Positions 21,379-33,260 are shown, counted from the first letter of the stretch. The stretch: 64,000 nt of DNA from Tremella fuciformis (GCA_032768795.1 CP136491.1:3102501-3166500), one strand, 5' to 3'. Numbers and translations: made by a program. Notes: generated from the letters alone by a model not told the origin.

Positions 21379-21876
21379 GGCGTTGAATGTACACAATGAG
21401 CAGGATCAAGTAGTAACAAGCCTTTGCACGGTGCATATGAGGTTGGTGATACATACAAAAGGCTGCTGGCAGAGCATGCTGACGCTGTATAAGTACTGGA
21501 ATCACGTGATTATATCTCGTGAAATGGGGGGGGGGGGGAGAGGACCACGTGGCAAAGAGCGGTCGCCCGTGGCTGAACATGGGCAGCGGGCACAACTCAC
21601 AGCGGGTTTTGCATGCATGTATTGAGTCAAATGAGAAGCCTGCTCATGGGGGCATCAACAGGAGCTGATTTGAAGCTTGTAGCAGCGCTGGTGGTCGAGA
21701 AAGAGGGAGGAATTGGTTTTGGCATGTAGCGTGTTAATATACTTAGTAGAAGTGATCGGCGGCAGTAGCCGAAATTTCCGGCCGAGACTTTCAAACGATC
21801 AACGACACGACAACCCCCTGAAGAACAAAGTCTGTCTCGACTTTGACCTCGACCTCAGAGCAGCATTCGCAACGCC
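21379..21876. other. Region between the Helitron gene and PP5 gene
   Basis: It contains a 13-nt G run (21526-21538) and low-complexity sequence, and probably includes the Helitron 5' end and the PP5 promoter. No additional gene is seen. Confidence 0.5.
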
Positions 21877-24229
21877 ATGTCGGCCTCGATGTCCAGCTCT
21901 TCCTCCCTGTCAAGCATGATCACCGGGACCGAGTCCCCGGTCGCTTCTGGCTCGACGTCGACGGGGCCCACTTCGCTCGGCCACGATGATATCACACCCT
22001 TCCCTTCACCCGTACTGTCCGCCACGAGCCTAGCGGGGCTGTCGTGTGAGTTCGCTCTGTATTCATTCCCAATGCCCGGCCCGAGTATTCGCGACGCCGT
22101 CGTCGAGCGCGCACTTGTCCCATCATCCTTCGCTGCGCTGTCGCGTGATCCGCTTCGGCCAGGCGCTGATGGCAGTGTCGTCCGACGGCGAGCTTGAGCC
22201 CGAAGTGGACGAAGACAAGATCGTCACAGACGGCGACAGGACGCTGGCGCTCGAGATCAAAGCGCGGGCGAATCAGGCGTTCGCCGGGAAAGACTTTACG
22301 AAGAGTATCGACCTGTACACCGAGGCGATCGCGCTCAACCCGAAGGAAGCGACCTTTTGGAACAACCGGGCGATGAGCAAGGCCAAGATGGAGGAGCACG
22401 GCGCGGCGATCGCGGATGCCAGTGCGCCTTTTCGTCCTTGACAGGGCCATGCGGCTCGCGAGCTGACCAGCCAGCCAAAGCCGTGTCCCTCAACCCCGAC
22501 TATGCCAAGGCGTACTACCGCCGCGGCCTGTCGCACCTGGCCATTCTGCGCCCGACCGACGCCGTGCCGGACTTCAAGAAGGCTCTGAGTATAGAGCCGG
22601 GGAACAAGACGGTCCGCGAGCAGCTGAGTGCGACCATCAAGCTCATACGCCGCATAGAATTTGAAAAGGTCCGTGCACGCCTCTTCCCACATCCCAGTCT
22701 GAGCACGCTTGCCAGCGTCAATCCTGGCTTTGCCTCTCTGCTTCTGTCTCTGACCAGAGCCATGGCGTCTACGACGCAACAGAGATTTTGGCAGCCGTCG
22801 CGAAGCACCCGGAAGGGCTGCCCTTCGTACAGAATCCTGACTTACCTGCAGGCTATCTCGATTGGCGAGACCGAGACCGCCTCGGCACGATGTATCGACC
22901 TCATCGCCTCGGGCTCATGTCCTCTCGACGCCTCCACCGACTTTCCCCTCCCCAGCGTACCGACAGATCCTTTAGCGCGCTTCGAGCCGACCGAGCAGTT
23001 TGTCACCAGCATGATTGAGAGTTTCAAGGCTGGCGCCAAGATTCCCAGGAGATTGGCGTGGGAGATCATCCTGGGCGTCAAGGATATCGTGGAGAAAGAT
23101 CGCTCGCTCGTCGAGGTCGACGTGCCGGAAGGCGTCGTGTGCGATGTCATTGGCGACACTCATGGAGTGCGTCCGACTTCTCTGTCGCCTCCTCGCCGAG
23201 CTGACGCTTAGCAATTCTTCGACGTCTGCAACTTGTTCTCTCAGATTGGCTTCCCGTCAGACGAACACATGATCGTCGTTAACGGTGACATGGTGGATCG
23301 AGGGTGTGTGCTGCCGACGATCTAAGTAGACGAGAGCTGACTTCAGATCGTGGTCCCTCGAGACTGTCTTGACCTTCTTTGCGTGGAAATGGCTCCGGCC
23401 AGATCGTGTCTTTATCAACCGCGGCAATCACGAGACAAATGGTCAGCTCTTAGAGTCCCCTGATTTGACCACAGCTGACGATCTAGACATGAACAAGGTG
23501 TACGGATTCGAGGGCGAGGTCAAGGCCAAGCTCGGGGAGATGACCTACAAGCTGTTCGCAGACGTCTTCACGGCTTGTGAGCAAACCCTCACGCATCCAG
23601 ACTTTCTTCGGACTAATTGCAGTGCCCATCGCCACGCTGGTAACGGCTGGTTCAGCACCCTCGAACCCGAAATCAGAGGGTTCTCGACAGGCCATTCTCT
23701 CGCCTGAGGGACGGAAACGATATTTCGTCGTCCATGGCGGCATTTTCAGTAAAGACGGTATCACCCTGGATGAGATTGCCAAGGTCGAGCGGTTCGGACG
23801 ACAGCCAGGGCAAGAGGGTATCATGTGTGAGATGCTGTGGACCGACCCGCAAGACCAGCACGGCCGAGGGCCTTCGAAGCGGGTAGGTTGCTCCGATCAG
23901 TCGGCAACACACAGTCCTTCAAGCTGACATATCAGGGTGTGGGAGTTGGCTTCGGTCCCGACGTCACGCGCAGGTGGTGTGAGCTCAACAATGTCACCGC
24001 GATCATCCGGTCGCATGAGGTCCGTGCGGAAGGCTATGCGATCGAGCATGACGGTCTGTGCATCACGACCTTCTCGTGCCCCAACTACTGCGACACGACG
24101 GGCAACAAGGCGGCTTATGTGCGGATGCAGTCGGATGGCCAGCTCGGCTACCATCAATTCGAGGCGGTCCCGCATCCGGACGTCAAGCCGATGGCCTACA
24201 GTTCGGGCTTTGGTTTCATGGGCATGTAG
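21877..24229 (+). CDS. PPT1: Serine/threonine protein phosphatase 5 (TPR + PPP)
   Basis: A Ser-rich N-terminus precedes tetratricopeptide repeats ([80 protein letters not shown]). The PPP catalytic domain follows with its metal and active-site motifs: GDTHG spliced to [30 protein letters not shown], the VVHGG loop and IIRSHE. The C-terminus ([11 protein letters not shown]) matches PP5, where the last helix is autoinhibitory. PP5/Ppt1 dephosphorylates Hsp90-client kinases and co-chaperones, and its TPR domain binds the Hsp90 MEEVD tail. About seven introns interrupt the gene, including one inside GDTHG|Q and one inside DRG|S. The first intron is relatively long (about 130 nt). It converges with the fuconate dehydratase gene, with under 200 bp between stops. 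Confidence 0.93.
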
Positions 24230-24407
24230 GCGTGTGCCTCTGGCGCCGGGGAGGGCGTGCGACCTTCACGAGAGCGTGTGGAGGACTGTGGTACAGACGA
24301 GCCGATCACCAATTGTAATACACTGCATCGACACAGCGGCATCGCATAGAGTAGACACAATGCATGCACCTCATCTACGAGTACACTCCCACTGCGGCAC
24401 TGACTCG

Positions 24408-26129
24408 TCATTTCATCCACCGCGCGACACCCCGCCACTTGTCGCCCATCATCTCCCGCCCCTGCTCGCCCTGCCAGAACGTCCCGCCGGGGCACTCGTA
24501 CTCGTCGTACACGCCCGGCTTCAGGTCGCTCGAGTACCCCGGCGCGGTCGGCGTCGTGTGGTACCCCGCGACGACCGACGCGCCGTGCACAAACATGTCG
24601 TGGTGGTGGCGCGTGTACTCCATCATGCTCTGCTTGCCGCTCACCACGAGGTAGTCGATCGTCGAGATGTGCTGGCAGATCTCGACCATGCCCACGCCCC
24701 CCGAGTGCGGCACGATCGGCACGCCAAACTTGGCCGCCATGAGCAGCACGCTGAGGATCTCGTTGACGCCCGACAGGCGCACCGCGTCGAGCTGCAGGTA
24801 GTCGAGCGCCGACGCCTGCAGGAACTGCTTGAACATGACGCGGTTGTTGACGTGCTCGCCGCTGCGCGTCAGCGCCCAATGCATCTCGAAGAAAGAAATA
24901 GAAAAGAAAAGGGAAAAGGCCCACGTCGCGACCTTGATGTTGTACTGCTTGAGCGCCTGCCGGATCCGCGCGTGCCCCAGGATGTCGTCCGGACTCGTGG
25001 GCTCCTCGATGAAGACGGGCTTAAACTCGGCCATGTGCGGCAGGTACGCCAGCGCCGTCGGCACGTCCCACTGCTCGTTGGCGTCGGTGAAGATGGTCGC
25101 GTCCCACCCTGCCACGCGGCGTATGATGGCGAGGCGTTTCCTGTCGCGCTCGACGCCGAGCCCCAGGCGGAGCTGCGCTCAGCCTCTGCATTTCTCGCCC
25201 CCGCCCGTCGGCCCCGGCTTCGGCTTCTGCCCCGCGCCGCGCCGCGCTGGGACATACCTTGAACCTCGTAAAACCCTCCTTGACCGCCAGGCCCAGCAGG
25301 TGCTCGACGCCCTCGTCGCTCGTGCCGATCCCGCCGATGCTCGTGGAATACCCCGGCACAGCGCGGCTCGCCTCGACGTCCTTCATGCGCTCCTCTATGC
25401 CCGCGCGCGCCTTGCGCAGCAGCTCAACGGCCTCGTCAGGCGTGATGGCATCGGTGATGTACCTGCGCCATGAGCGCCTCTTCGCACCCGACGAAGAAGG
25501 AGCGTGTGTACCTAAAGTCGATGCAGCTGACATACTGCTCCGGCGAGAAATCGGCCACGAGCTTCCAGAGGGGCTTGCCCTGGCTCTTCGCCCACAGGTC
25601 CCAGATCGCATTCAGCACGGCGCACGTCGCGAGCTGCATGACGCCCCGCTCGGGCGACATGAAGCGGATCTGCCCGCTGACGGCCTCGCGGTGCGTCTTT
25701 GCAAAGTCCGCCACGAGCGACTGGAGCGTGCGCCCGACGTAGCGCGGCGCCAGGGCGTGCAGCGCGACGCAGAGCACTCTGAGTGCGTCAGCTCGGCTCT
25801 GTCCTTTCCTGCGCGTGGCGCAGGTCGGACTCGCTCGTTGCCCTGCCCGTTGGAGAATGACCACCCGACGCCGTCCAGATCCGTGTTGGTGCTGCACTTG
25901 AGCTTTTGCCACGTTCGCAGCGAGAGGGACGCGCTGGAAGTACACCCGCCCGTGCGCATCGTCGCCGTGGGTGTTCATCGAGTCTGCGCCGATGCGCTCC
26001 AGGCTCGTCGGCCAGCGCACATCTCGTACCGTGTACGACGTGATGGTGATCTTGGAGATCTGGGCTCAGCTTGCCATGACTCTAGTCTCACGCAACAGGC
26101 GCTGCCACCTGACTCTGACTCACGTCCAT
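24408..26129 (-). CDS. L-fuconate dehydratase (enolase superfamily)
   Basis: The first exon encodes only Met-Asp at 26129-26124. The next begins ISKITITSYTVRDVRWP and continues to GADSMNTHGD, as in FucD proteins. The enolase-superfamily barrel carries metal ligands in FTDANEQW, FIEEPTSPDD and ATGEHVNNR. The distal segment VPIVPHSGGVGMVEICQH contains the catalytic His, followed by STIDYLVVSGKQ. FucD removes water from L-fuconate to give 2-keto-3-deoxy-L-fuconate in oxidative L-fucose breakdown in the cytosol. The His-rich end (EYTRHHHDMFVHG) and GEQGREMMGDKWRGV fit fungal homologues. Roughly six introns are present, including one near 24886-24930 just before GEHVNN. A related L-rhamnonate dehydratase is the main alternative, but the GGVGMVEICQH stretch favours FucD. 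Confidence 0.85.
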
Positions 26130-26542
26130 CGTGGGATTTGGCGCTGCAAGTGGGGTCAAGGAGCGTCAGCAGCTTGGCGGGCTCGGTGCATGCTGTTATA
26201 TTTGGCATCTCGAGGCGCAGACGGCACATGGACAAGCAGGACGATGGTTGCTGCTGAATAGCTGGGACGGCGTCGGATGTGCCGGACCGGGTCTTAACAC
26301 CGGCCTCTCCGAGCTCGATCCGGGTGACTTGATTGCTGCTGCTGTAGATTGATTGCATCAGGTGGGCGGCTGGATCAGCCGAGACAGGACAGCGTCAGAG
26401 CAGTGTTTGACCGGCACACGCGACGATCTGCATGAAATGTACAGCGTCAATGAAAGACGAAAGCGAATGGTAAAGTCACACAACAAGTACGAAGTCCAGC
26501 CCCTCTCTCTCTGCTCTATCCCCTTCTCTCGCCAGCTGCCGC
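26130..26542. other. Intergenic region between fuconate dehydratase 5' end and H2A 3' end
   Basis: This should hold the fuconate dehydratase promoter and the H2A 3' untranslated region. There is a short GCT repeat near 26333. No gene or structured element is seen. Confidence 0.5.
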
Positions 26543-27055
26543 TTAAGCGTCCTGCGAGGCCTTTGCGCCCTTCTTGGCGGTCTTGGCGGGCAAGAGCTCC
26601 GAGAGGATGTTGGGCAGGACACCACCTTGCGAGATGACGACCGAGCCGAGCAGCTTGTTGAGCTCCTCGTCGTTGCGGACGGCGAGCTGCAGGTGGCGGG
26701 GCACGATACGCGACTTCTTGTTGTCGCGGGCGGCGTTACCGGCGAGCTCGAGGATCTCGGCGGCAAGGTCTGATGATCATCAGCGCTGATCCGAGGGGGG
26801 ATACGCGGCAGGCTGGTGACTCACACTCGAGGACGGCGGCGAGGTAGACGGGCGCGCCAGAACCGATACGCTGGGCGTAGTTGCCGCGCTTCAGAAGACG
26901 GTGGATACGGCCGACGGGGACTGCGAGTGAGCTGCTAGTCCCGACCAGTGCCCAGCAGCGACGGAATTTGGCTCACACTGCAGACCGGCCTTGGAGGACC
27001 TGGAGGACGACTTGGCGTCGGAGCCGGACTTGCCGCCTTTGCCACCGGAAGACAT
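26543..27055 (-). CDS. Histone H2A
   Basis: Three exons, 27055-26977, 26920-26825 and 26769-26543, encode 133 residues. The N-terminal tail is [15 protein letters not shown]. The first intron interrupts [20 protein letters not shown]. The fold continues with [40 protein letters not shown] and the [13 protein letters not shown] docking region. The tail ends [10 protein letters not shown]. The SQD at the end resembles the SQ(E/D) phosphorylation motif by which fungal canonical H2A doubles as H2A.X, but the last residue is Ala rather than a bulky hydrophobic one. The gene is divergently paired with H2B across a 393-bp promoter. Length and core residues are those of a normal canonical H2A. Confidence 0.97.
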
Positions 27056-27448
27056 TGTTGGTTGGTTGGTGTGGGTTGGGGTCGGGCGGGTGAGTGACAA
27101 AGTTGAAGAGTGAGAGTTGTGGTGAGAGTTGTGGTGAGAGAGGATGAGGAGCAGGTATCGAGGTTAAGTATGGACTTGGTTGCTGGCGTTGCTGAAGGGC
27201 GCGTGGCAAACAGGCGGTAAACAGGGTCCGTGCATCGGGGGTCTATTTCGTACACGTCACCCAAAATGCACATGTCACCCAATTTCCATGTGTCACCTCC
27301 GACTGTTGACGCGTTCTTACCCTGCTTGTACCTCTATCACCTTGTCCATTTAAGTCCTTGTCGCATCCTTCTCTTTCTCTCATCCATCCCATACCTCACA
27401 ACACTTGCAAGACTTTTCGTCGCCTCACACCACACCCAGACAGTCAAC
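27056..27448. promoter_or_regulatory. Shared divergent H2A/H2B promoter with 18-bp-spaced GTCACC sites
   Basis: The region separates the two histone start codons. Three GTCACC sites occur in the same orientation at 27256, 27274 and 27292, exactly 18 bp apart, followed by ACCC or CCTC. A CCAAT box lies inside this block (about 27279). A short tandem GTGGTGAGAGTT duplication (about 27115-27140) lies nearer H2A. Co-regulated S-phase transcription from both sides is the known behaviour of such pairs; the protein binding GTCACC is not known from the sequence. Confidence 0.75.
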
Positions 27449-28060
27449 ATGGTGCGTCCCACCCCTCATACCCCTTGCCCCTCATCGCTGACCCACTCAG
27501 CCCCCCAAGTCCGCCGTCGCATCCAAGGCCCCTGCCTCGCAGGCCTCGAAAGCCCCCGCCGCCTCCAAGGCGCCCGCGAAGAAGACCGCCGCTCCCGCCA
27601 AGGAGGGTGGCAAGAAGAAGTCGAAGAAGAGGGTCGAGTCGTACTCGTCGTACATCTACAAGGTCCTCAAGCAGGTCCACCCCGACACTGGTATCTCGTG
27701 AGTCGCCTTTTCACCTCACGATCTCTCCTGCGTCCCTCACTTGTATTCTACGCAATCACGCAAAGTGCTGACAGTCAGCAACAAAGCGATGGCCATCCTC
27801 AACTCGTTTGTCAGCGACATCTTTGAGCGCATCGCCTCGGAGGCATCCAAGCTCGCATCGTACAACCACCGCTCCACCATCTCTTCCCGCGAGATCCAGA
27901 CCTCTGTCCGCCTGATCCTCCCGTGAGTCGCCGTCTCCAATGCCCATCTGTCTGCACCGCGTCAGCCAAGGGCTCTCGCTGACAACGCAGTGGTGAGCTT
28001 TCCAAGCACGCCATCTCCGAGGGCACCAAGGCCGTCACCAAGTTCTCTTCGTCCAAGTAG
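27449..28060 (+). CDS. Histone H2B
   Basis: Four coding exons, 27449-27451, 27501-27697, 27779-27922 and 27991-28060, give 137 residues. The first coding exon is only the ATG, followed at once by GTGCGT. The Lys/Ala/Pro-rich tail ([20 protein letters not shown], then [20 protein letters not shown]) leads to the histone fold [47 protein letters not shown] and [20 protein letters not shown], ending FSSSK. The Lys near the end of EGTKAVTK corresponds to the Bre1 ubiquitination site (K123 in yeast). All intron phases close in frame, and all conserved core residues are present. It is partner to the adjacent H2A. Confidence 0.97.
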
Positions 28061-28696
28061 AGCAATTCGCTTGTGATGGACTGAGAGGGCGAGAGGGGTA
28101 CCTTGTAGAGCAGCTTCGTCTTTGACGCGTGGGACATGACCCGTGTCTTGTTTTTTTACCATTTCGTTTTCGATCTACCATGTTGAGATGTATCATCTCT
28201 GTGACTGTAACATCTGTGCGATCGTGCTGCGTGCTCAGCGTGTAATGCATGCCGAGTCGCTCTTGTTGTGCTTGACGCTCAACGAGTCCCGGACGTCGGC
28301 TTCCATGCTGTGCGTATTATGGGTGAGCATAATTAAGTTTTGGTCTCACCAGTGCGGGTTGGGCGGTAGCTCGGGGACGAGAAAAGCCAAGACCTCACAC
28401 CTCTACATCCACCACATCGCTCTTTTGGGTATCATTCGCTGCATCTCTGGTACTCCCCAGACCCCCTCCTCGACGCCTTGGACCCAGTCTCCCGCTCGAA
28501 GCCGCTGGATCGGCTCGATGGTCAATCTATAGGACCCTCCTTCTCGCACAATGCGCCCTTCCGCCCTGTCGTCCTTCCAATAGCATCTGCTTCCATTTCA
28601 CTCAACCACACACCTGCTTCTACACCTCTTGACCTGCCTGCCTCCCTGCTCAGCGTCCTCTGAGCGTGCGTCGACCCCCAGCGCGCTCGACTCGCC
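28061..28696. other. Intergenic region between H2B and a membrane-protein gene
   Basis: This is the H2B 3' untranslated region and the promoter/5' leader of the following plus-strand gene, with pyrimidine-rich sequence in the last 250 bp. No gene is seen. Confidence 0.5.
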
Positions 28697-30910
28697 ATGA
28701 TCATTCCACCAGATACAGAGAAAGACCCAAACCTATTCTCGCCCTCTTCCTCACGCGCCTCCCTTTCCCTCATCGACCCCTTCGACGACTACGAGCATTC
28801 AATACAGGAGCCAGATGCCGCTCACACGCGTAACAGCGCGTACGGCTACCCGTTCGGCGACAACCTGGGCCTGACATGGTCGCGCACATCGATAGGCGAA
28901 CCCTTGCCGCCGTACCACCCTCGGCAACCTCGGTCTAGGCAGGATGGGACGCCGGCGCCCGAGGGACAAAGGCCCATGCGTGAAAGACTGCATCGGTCTA
29001 TCACTCAGCCTACAGTATTGGCCATACCTACGCATCCGCGCCCTACATCCGACGACGGCAGCCCAACACCGACTGGCCCGTCCTCGTCGCTCTCGCTACC
29101 CATCTTGGCTACGTCACCGTCGTCAACTGTCCAGCCGGCCTCGCCCCCAGAAGTGGGCTCGACATCAAAGCTATGGGAGTCTTCGTCATCGCCGAAGACG
29201 AAAAGGCGGAGAAGGCTGAACATGCCATTAGCTGGCGTGTTCACCCTTCCGCCTGCGTCGCGAAAGTTTCTCAAGCGGTGGAAATGGTGGTTCGTAATCT
29301 TGGGCGTCATGATCAGCATCGGCATGGCTCTGCTTGTCGGTCTCCTCGTCGGTCTGCGTGTCGGCGGGGCGCGGCACAAGCCTCAGAGACCACCTCCGTA
29401 TTCCCCATGGCAGGATAACAACGGCCAGAACGCCAACACACAGTGGTCGGATAGCTCTCTCAACCTGACGTACATCGAAAGTCGGGATGGACCCAGTCCT
29501 GGAGACGGCAACGTCACTTATTACAGCCTTTTCACGTCGATGAATACGTCGGACCCGCTTATGTTGCTATCGACGCCCTATCACAACTCGGCTGTCCTCT
29601 CGACGACCTTCTTTTTTCCTCTCAACGGGACCGACCTGCCCAACGATCTCTTCATCCTCACTCGAGGATTGGGCGCATGGGGTACAGTGACGATGATCGG
29701 CTCCGATGCACCAGAAGCCTTGATCGACTCTGGCAACGAGACTACGATCCGCATAGACGTGGTCATGCGATACCAAGGCATTCAGGACCCAAACGTCATG
29801 GTCCGCGTCGGAGAGATGACCAAGGACGATGGCAGTCGGGGAATCGGCCTCTTCGTGCGTGTCCCTGTAACATGCTCGATCTGACTGATTATACAGACTC
29901 CGATCCAGACCGACGGCAAGGTAACAAACCCATATATGCTCGATCCTGGTCAGCTCCCAACGTTTGAAATCGTCATTCGTCTTCCGCCCTCGATACTGAA
30001 CAACCCCGGGGCCGACAAGGTCAGCATACCGTCGCTGTATGTCGATCTCGATCACATGGCTGTGCGCCTCGGCGATCTGCAGGGTGTGGTCGACTTTGAT
30101 TATATCAATATCACCACCCGCCGCGGCAGTATCTTCGCCACGACCATGGCGGCAGGGACCGCCTATTTTTGGGCCGCCGAGAGCAGTGTAGTCGGGGCTT
30201 TCAATGTGACCAATAACCTTGCAATCAATGTGACTGAGTACGTATATCTGCTCCCGAAGCGACACAGGGGCTGACATATGAGCGGTTCAATCATGGCCAA
30301 CGTCGGTCTTTACAGCGCAGCTCAAGCATCGGTCGACATTCAGAGCGATGTGCTCGAGACCAAACGGGGCAAGTCGTCCGATGCCACATCAACCATCGCC
30401 AATGATGACGCGCCCACTTCGCAAGTCAACACCACCTTCGTCACCAGCGAAGGCTTCATCAACGTCCACTTCGTTTCGCAGCCCGCTCACATCGCGCTTC
30501 AAGCCCTACTTGCAACTGGATCCGGGGACATCAACCTGTCGCTGAATCCGAGATACATCGGACCTTGGGCGATCAAGAACCAATGGGGTGACGTGCGCTT
30601 GCCCGCGCCACAGCAAAGTGCCGTGCAAGGCATGGACCCGCTCGGGCTCGGCCGACAACGAGCCGTTTGGCTCGGAGACATCGACGTCCCGGACTCAAGC
30701 CTCTTCTCCGCCATGGGCTTCAACGAGACCTACCTGCCCGTCTCGCCCATCGCTCTGAGCGGAGTGGCATACTGGGCCGACTCGACCGAGCAAGCAGTGG
30801 ACAGCAGATTGATAGGCGAGGTCGTGCAGAACTCCACGGCCGCCCGGGACAGCGCAGTGGTCGTTCTTGGCTCTTGGGGCGATGTGCGGGTCGTCTTTGA
30901 CGGAACATAG
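28697..30910 (+). CDS. Type II single-pass membrane protein of unknown function
   Basis: Three exons close in frame: 28697-29854, 29897-30237 and 30283-30910, about 708 residues. The first ~190 residues are Ser/Pro-rich and cytosolic in character, ending in a basic stop-transfer cluster (SPKTKRRRRLNM and SRKFLKRWKW). A single helix follows (WFVILGVMISIGMALLVGLL), then about 480 extracytoplasmic residues with many N-glycosylation sequons (NLTYIES, NVTYYS, MNTSDP, LNGTDL, INITTR, NVTNNLAINVT). The ectodomain is beta-rich (IRIDVVMRYQG, SIPSLYVDLDHMAVRLGDLQ, FINVHFVSQPAHI), with no recognised catalytic motif. It resembles uncharacterised basidiomycete surface proteins with adhesion-like, repeated beta modules. 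I cannot name the family. Confidence 0.8.
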
Positions 30911-31294
30911 ATGGAGGAGGGGGGAAGGAGGGATCTCGCGACATGGACATCCTATACCATTGCAGCACTACTACGACTCGTACATACACACTGGATCCCG
31001 CGTTGTTTATATATCATTTGTAATTTACGCATGAGTGCCTAGATCATCTTCCCGCGGCAGTGTCACTGTCATTTAGCACCTGTGCTCTGTGGAAACATGG
31101 GAGTCGTCCAATCCCGTTGGGCTGAATATCGATCTCGCGTCTGGGTCTGCTGCAAATGTGATATGTAGCTGCATTGCATGTCTAGGTTACAGATGTGCAT
31201 GTGTGTATCTGGAAATGAGCCCCAGCCAAGCCGCCGGGCGAATGGAAATGTGGGACGAACGATGTATGTGCATGTGCGCGTCGCCTCTCTTGCA
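30911..31294. other. Intergenic region between convergent genes
   Basis: This holds the 3' untranslated regions of the membrane-protein gene (plus) and allantoinase (minus). Nothing else is seen. Confidence 0.5.
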
Positions 31295-32937
31295 CTAGAC
31301 CAAAGAACCCACAGGCTCCGTGGGCAAGGTGGGTTTGCCGCCGTCCCATACCAGTCTCCCGCCGACGTATGTCTGAAGCACGCGCCCGGTCAGCTCTCTG
31401 CCGATATACGGCGAGACCTTGTTCTTGAACACGAGGTCGGCCTGGCCAGTCAGCCCCTCTGCACTTACTGTTCCGCATGATGGACTCACCTCTGTGACGG
31501 TGTACTTGGCGGTCGGGTCAAAGACGACAAAGTCGGCGCGCTTGCCGCGCTCCAGCGAGCCCTTGCTCCTCTCCAGCCCCACCTGGGCGGCCTGGGTGGA
31601 GCAGAGCCAATCCGTCACCCTACGCAGGCTGACCTGGTCGCCGAGGAGCGTCCAAATGAGCGACAGCCCGAGGCCCAGGCCGGAGATGCCGCCCCAGGCG
31701 GACATGAAGTCCCCCTTCTTGAGCTCTGGCACGCAGGGCGAGTGGTCCGAGACGACAAAGTCGATGTCGCCGTCGCGCAGCCCCTGCACGATGGCGCGGC
31801 GGTTGCGCTCGTCCCTGATCGGCGGGCAGCACTTGAACTGCGTCGCCCAATCGGGCACGTCCTCGGCGCTGAGCGTGAGGTAGTGGAAGCACGTCTCGAC
31901 CGTCAGGTTGCGCACGCCGCCCGTGCGCGCCGCGCGGATCTCGGGGATCGCGTCGGCCGCGGACAGGTGCACGATGTGGAAGCGCAAGTCCGGGTAGGCG
32001 CGGCACAGCTTGAGGATCAGCGCGAGGGCGTCGAGCTCGAGCGCCGGCGGGCGGGACTGGAGGAAGAACGAGTATTCCGAGGGCACGTTGTGGCGCTCGG
32101 GATGGGGATGGTGGTGTGGCGGGAGGACCTCGTGGCTGCCCTCCTGCCCCAGCTCGGCGTGGAAGAGGATCAGCGCGTTGGTGCCCTGTATCCCTGTGAG
32201 CTTTGCCCGCCCCTCCTCCAGAGGTCGGGACGCACCTTGAGCGCCTCGCACGCTTTGACCAGGTCGCCCTCCTGCACCCAAGGGAATTCCTGCGGGTCAG
32301 CCGGCATCCCTCGCCGAGAGCGATGACGCACCTCGACGCCCGAGTCGATCAGGAAGCACTTGAACCCCTTGACGCCCGCCTCGAGCATGCCGCGCAGCTC
32401 GCCTTGGTTGCCCGGGACGATACCGCCCCAGAAGCCCACGTCGCAGTTGACGCCCACGCGCGCTGCCTCCTCGCGCTTGACGCGCAGCGCATCCAGTGTC
32501 GTCGTGGAGGGTATCGAATTGAGCGGCATGTCTATGAGCGTCGTCACGCCCCCGCTCAGCGCCGCCATCGTCCCCGACTGGAAGCCCTCCCATGCCGTTC
32601 TCCCCGGCTGATTCAGATGGACATGGGTGCTGAGGTGAGCCCGAGCCAGCTGAGCGCTGGTTGACAAGACGACGCACTCGATCAAGCCCGGCAAGAGCAC
32701 ATGATTCTCGTCCACATCGTACACGTCCTGCTCGTCGTCGTGGACCAAGCTGGCGCGCGCCTTCTGAGCCTGTGAGCCGGATACCACATGTCCGATGGTA
32801 CCGGACGAAGGGTCGACGTGGAGGAGCACGGGCTGGAGGTCGTCGTGGTCGGGCAAGACGGCCCTGCTCGCGTAGACGACTCTTGGCCTCGAGCTCGAGC
32901 TCGCACTGGAACTGGAAGCGTGGCCGTTGGTCAGCAT
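31295..32937 (-). CDS. Allantoinase
   Basis: The N-terminus (ASSSSASSSSRPRVVYASR) leads to VLLPGLID|THVHLNQPGRTAWEGF, the amidohydrolase HxH metal site, with an intron at the bar. The motifs TTLIDMPLNSIPSTTT, GIVPGNQGELRGMLEAGVKG and FKCFLIDSGVE (the KCF lysine is carbamylated in this family) come next. These are followed by FHAELGQEGSHEV, FHIVHLSAADAIPEIRAA, KCCPPIRDERNRRAIVQG and DFVVSDHSPCVPELKKGDF. These are the signature blocks of allantoinase, which opens allantoin to allantoate in purine catabolism and lets fungi use urate/allantoin as nitrogen. About four introns are present. The neighbouring genes are not other purine-catabolism genes, so there is no DAL cluster here. Confidence 0.93.
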
Positions 32938-33260
32938 GGCGAGAAGAGATACAAAGGCAAGAGCTGAGGAGCGGGAGAGAAAAGAGGCGACACAGTGGAT
33001 GGATGTACGAGTGAGTTTCGGCTGGGATTTTCGTCTTTCGTCCTTTACGCGCGGCGCACCGAGATAAGATCAGGCACCGATCATCTCTACATCTGCTGAC
33101 TTTGTCAAGGTGTCTTCTAGCGCAGCGGAGCACGGTGCGATCAACAAGCTAGTTGTGGTCACTGGCTTGGATCAGTCTGCATGAATGCTACCGCACAGAC
33201 AGCCTGTCGGTCCAAACAACGCCTTCCCTCCCTTTCTCCACCCGCCTTCCGTTGGTCAAA
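32938..33260. other. Intergenic region upstream of allantoinase
   Basis: This is the promoter side of allantoinase and 3' flank of the aldo-keto reductase. Simple CTTTCTC/pyrimidine stretches occur; no defined element could be supported. Confidence 0.4.

Noticed and set aside
31742..32326. Long plus-strand frame opposite allantoinase
   Set aside because: Composition (Arg/Ala/Val-rich) is that of an antisense shadow, and allantoinase motifs are on the minus strand.
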